Positions 61,470-64,000 of a stretch of DNA of 64,000 nucleotides are shown here, one piece after another (position 1 is the stretch's first letter; every line of letters starts with the position of its first letter). This DNA is from Styela clava (lineage: Eukaryota > Chordata > Ascidiacea > Stolidobranchia > Styelidae), in the NCBI RefSeq assembly GCF_964204865.1, contig NC_135252.1:496001-560000 (forward strand). The letters are read 5' to 3'. Position numbers and translations under genes: made by a program. Below the pieces are notes generated by a model. That model saw only the letters and a list, made by a program, of their open reading frames with translations, made no database searches and had not been told where the DNA came from.

Positions 61470-61798
61470 TCTATACGGGTCGTAGTACTTGATGTGGAGT
61501 GCCCATTCGACAACGGTGAGGCTGCCATAGAGGATGCGGCCCGTCTGAAACATTCAAAGTATGAAGAGTTATTTCACTCCATTTCTCTTGCCCCTGACAA
61601 GAGGGTGGATTTTCCCGCATTTGTGGTTGGTTCCCTTGGCAATTATGCCGTGTGGAACCAGACCTTTTGAGTGTGCGACTAAGGCGGTCTCCGGTAATTA
61701 GGAACTCCATGCGCGCTTCCCGTCGCGTCTGGAGGGGAGGAAGGCCTGGTGTGGACTTTCTAACCGTTGTTGTGTTTGCGTATATGTTTCATAACTAG
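61470..61798 (+). pseudogene. RLE endonuclease remnant, copy 8 first subunit, extra stops
   Basis: The most damaged version. TTTTGAGTG replaces TTTTGGGTG (stop within the conserved segment), ACTAAGG replaces ACTATGG, and the final stop has become TAG (61796-61798). ATGTGGAGTG replaces ATGTGGTGTG near the start. Confidence 0.46.
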
Positions 61799-63567
61799 AC
61801 CTCATCAAAAGTTTGCATGTTCCTCTATAATTTAACTACTAAAGTTAATCAAGTCTTTTATAAACGTTGTTACACCGATTTTCAGTTCTTCCGAAGTGTT
61901 TACTTTTAGTCCATCACAAATGAAATATTGTAACAGGATTTAACACTTACTGCATAGATTCATTATTCCTCGATGTACAACGTGACTATACTATATTTCA
62001 TCAATTGCTCGGATGGCGAAAATTCTATTAGAGTATTCTACTGAATGGGCACGGTAATTTTATTGCGGGTTTCGATTGCAGCTTGCAGAATAGCATAGGT
62101 AGGCTCTCAGATGCTAAAAATGACTTCTGTGAATGGACATTTTTCTGAAAAATCGCTCGAGTTCACCAACGCTTATTTGAATTCACTAAGCGAAAAATAT
62201 GAGAAATTGCATTAGCCTGTATCGACTGTATTTTCTGTTTTTATTACAGAAAAACCAGAAACTAATCTTATACGTAAACCTCATATCAACAAAATTGTTG
62301 TCATTGCAGCAGCATACTACATTAATGCAATTTATCTGATTGAAATGAGTAAATTACGTTTAATTACGTAACAATAATTAACTAATTGCAGCACAAGATT
62401 TGTTTATTCTATTTGTTTACGTATGTGTTTACTTCTGAGCATGGGTGAAATCGGTTTGCTTTACATGTGGTTGTTGTATCATTTAACATAGCTGTATGAA
62501 AAATAATGTTCAATATTAATGTTGTAAGGAAACTTAAATGAGGAAAGGTTTGATGTAATTAGTTTTCAAAAATGATTGCAATTTCTATTTTTTAGACATA
62601 AATTTAGATTAGTTCACGAAATGCAAGATGACATCTATATATATGTGAAAACCATCATTTCAAAAAGGAATCATATCCACTATCAGATTTAATATGACAA
62701 AGTTACAACTCACCAAACAGCAAGTTTCTTTTATAGATAGCAAAAAGGGAGAATGTGTTTTAATAGAGGTTATAGCATGGTTTATTTAACAATGATGTAT
62801 GAGGTAAAGTGACACAAATATATTAACAAGTCTTAACACAGACGTAACATTATTATTCATTTACAGGTGTCTTTTTATATTAATTTTATCATTGCAACAA
62901 AAGTCTACATCAGTAAACAAGTCGGAGGTTGGTTTGGTCACTGGGACTAAACCCAGTCATCATTTCGGCCCTGGGTCATGATATATGGCCTAGGTTTAAG
63001 GTGGTTTTGAAAAAGTTTGGGTTGGATTCTTAAAGAAATTTGATTATTGATCTGTATTCAACCGCATTAGAGTCACCACCATCCTGATTTATTTGTATTT
63101 CAAATTTCTGGATCGTTAATTTATGACTACAAAACATTTTCCGCAAACGGCATCGTATGCGGGAAGAGACTAAATTGCAAATCTACTACTCGTATATCAC
63201 CAAAAACATTTTGCACCCCCGAAAAACGCCCCGAGAAATGAACTAATCGATTGTTATGTTACGTCTTCAGCAATGTTAGAGCAACTTTGACAACAATTGC
63301 ATAACGATATTCAGAAACGCGAGTCACAAAAGATCGCAGACAGCCGTAAAAAAAATTGTGAGGCTATTTTGTTTCGTTTTCGTACAAGATATCGTTTCAA
63401 TTTGTAATTAAGCATAATTGCCAGGTCGAATTTCAACAAGATTTGTCGTCGTAGAAAATCCAAATCGTTGACCCGATAATAACAATTTTGATCATTTTTA
63501 TTGCAAATTCTATTCTTCAATTTCATCAACTCGCCGCCGATAGTAGTCCGATTTATTTTAAAGGAAG

Positions 63568-63896
63568 TCTATACGGGTCGTAGTAATTGATGTGGTGTGC
63601 CCATTCGACAACGGTGGGGTTGCTATAGAGGATGCGGCCCGTCGGAAGCATTCAAAGTATCAAGAGTTATTTCACTCCATTTCTCTTGCCACTGACAAGA
63701 TGGTGGAGTTTCCCGCATTTGTGGTTGGTTCCCTTGGCAATTATGCCGTGTGGAACCAGACCTTTTGGGTGTGCGACTATGGCGGTCTCCGGTAATTAGG
63801 AACTCCATGCGCGCTTCCCGTCGCGTCTGGAGGGAAGGAAGGCCTGGTGTGGACTTTCTAACCGTTATTGTGTTTGCGTATATGTTTCATAATTAA
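63568..63896 (+). pseudogene. RLE endonuclease remnant, copy 8 second subunit
   Basis: First frame open to 63793-63795. Private changes are NGGVAIED for NGEAAIED and KYQELF for KYEELF. Confidence 0.47.
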
Positions 63897-64000
63897 ACCT
63901 CATCAAAAGTTTGCATGTTCCTCTATAATTTAACTACTAAAGGTAATCAAGTCTTTTATAAACGTTGTTACACCGATTTTCAGTTCTTCCGAAGTGTTTA

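Larger units (their letters stand above)
58181..64000. repeat. Composite tandem repeat, copy 8 (partial)
   Basis: Incomplete at the right window edge. It begins with a deletion of about 0.28 kb just after the anchor (58193: …AATTATAT joined to TAAAATTATTTG). SINE-like element 59443-59660 and linker follow, then two subunits, 59970-62067 and 62068 onward, of the long 2.1-kb type that keeps the segment missing in copy 1. Spacer 58200-59440 has no gene. Confidence 0.88.
59970..64000. repeat. Doubled long subunit in copy 8 (59970-62067 and 62068-)
   Basis: Uses the identical TTATTGCG/GGTTTCG seam (62060-62070) but each half is the full 2.1-kb version. This shows that the doubling preceded the internal deletions seen in copies 1 and 3. 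The second half runs off the window. Confidence 0.85.

Noticed and set aside
1-64000. Phage, plasmid, CRISPR or bacterial operon content
   Set aside because: No bacterial gene organisation or spaced short repeats. The long-period repeats are eukaryotic tandem copies, and the transposon types are metazoan.

Overview
The window is AT-rich DNA from a eukaryote, most likely an invertebrate animal. The evidence is a BEL/Pao LTR retrotransposon (a metazoan group), a THAP/YqaJ DNA transposon of ISL2EU type, remnants of a non-LTR retrotransposon with a restriction-like endonuclease, hAT- and mariner-like ends and a tRNA-derived SINE-like piece. No host protein-coding gene, rRNA gene or intact tRNA gene could be supported. 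The species cannot be named from the sequence.

Almost the whole window is one long tandem array of a large composite repeat. Using one recurring anchor (the sequence at position 1), copies start at 1, 8256, 14358, 22609, 29521, 32854, 38723 and 58181. Their lengths are about 8.26, 6.10, 8.25, 6.91, 3.33, 5.87 and 19.46 kb, and the last is cut by the window end. Copies 1+2 and 3+4 form a higher-order unit of about 14.36 kb: positions 1 to about 10140 recur almost unchanged 14.36 kb downstream. The length differences come from definable rearrangements: an internal 1.7-2.1 kb subunit doubled in copies 1, 3 and 8 (and once doubled in copy 7), deletions in copies 2, 7 and 8, and a 3333-bp tandem duplication (26646-29978 / 29979-33311) that created copy 5.

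Each full monomer holds the same order of dead modules: an AT-rich spacer, a SINE-like element on the minus strand, a subunit ending in a piece of RLE-type endonuclease, a mariner-like MITE of about 170 bp, a fold-back element of about 190 bp, a hAT-like end, a second AT-rich spacer, and another hAT-like end. Short open frames in these modules are conserved only because the copies are recent.

In copy 7 the endonuclease module was hit twice. An ISL2EU-like transposon (41945-46601, TATA target duplication) carries terminal inverted repeats of 0.74-0.8 kb that include a THAP exon, the remains of a YqaJ-type nuclease gene on the other strand, and an apparently perfect 1624-bp internal tandem duplication. 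About 200 bp downstream a BEL/Pao element (46817-55039, 5-bp target duplication TGGCG) has two LTRs of 0.93-0.98 kb and a Gag-Pol region broken by about nine frameshifts or stops. After it the array resumes with the rest of copy 7 and copy 8.
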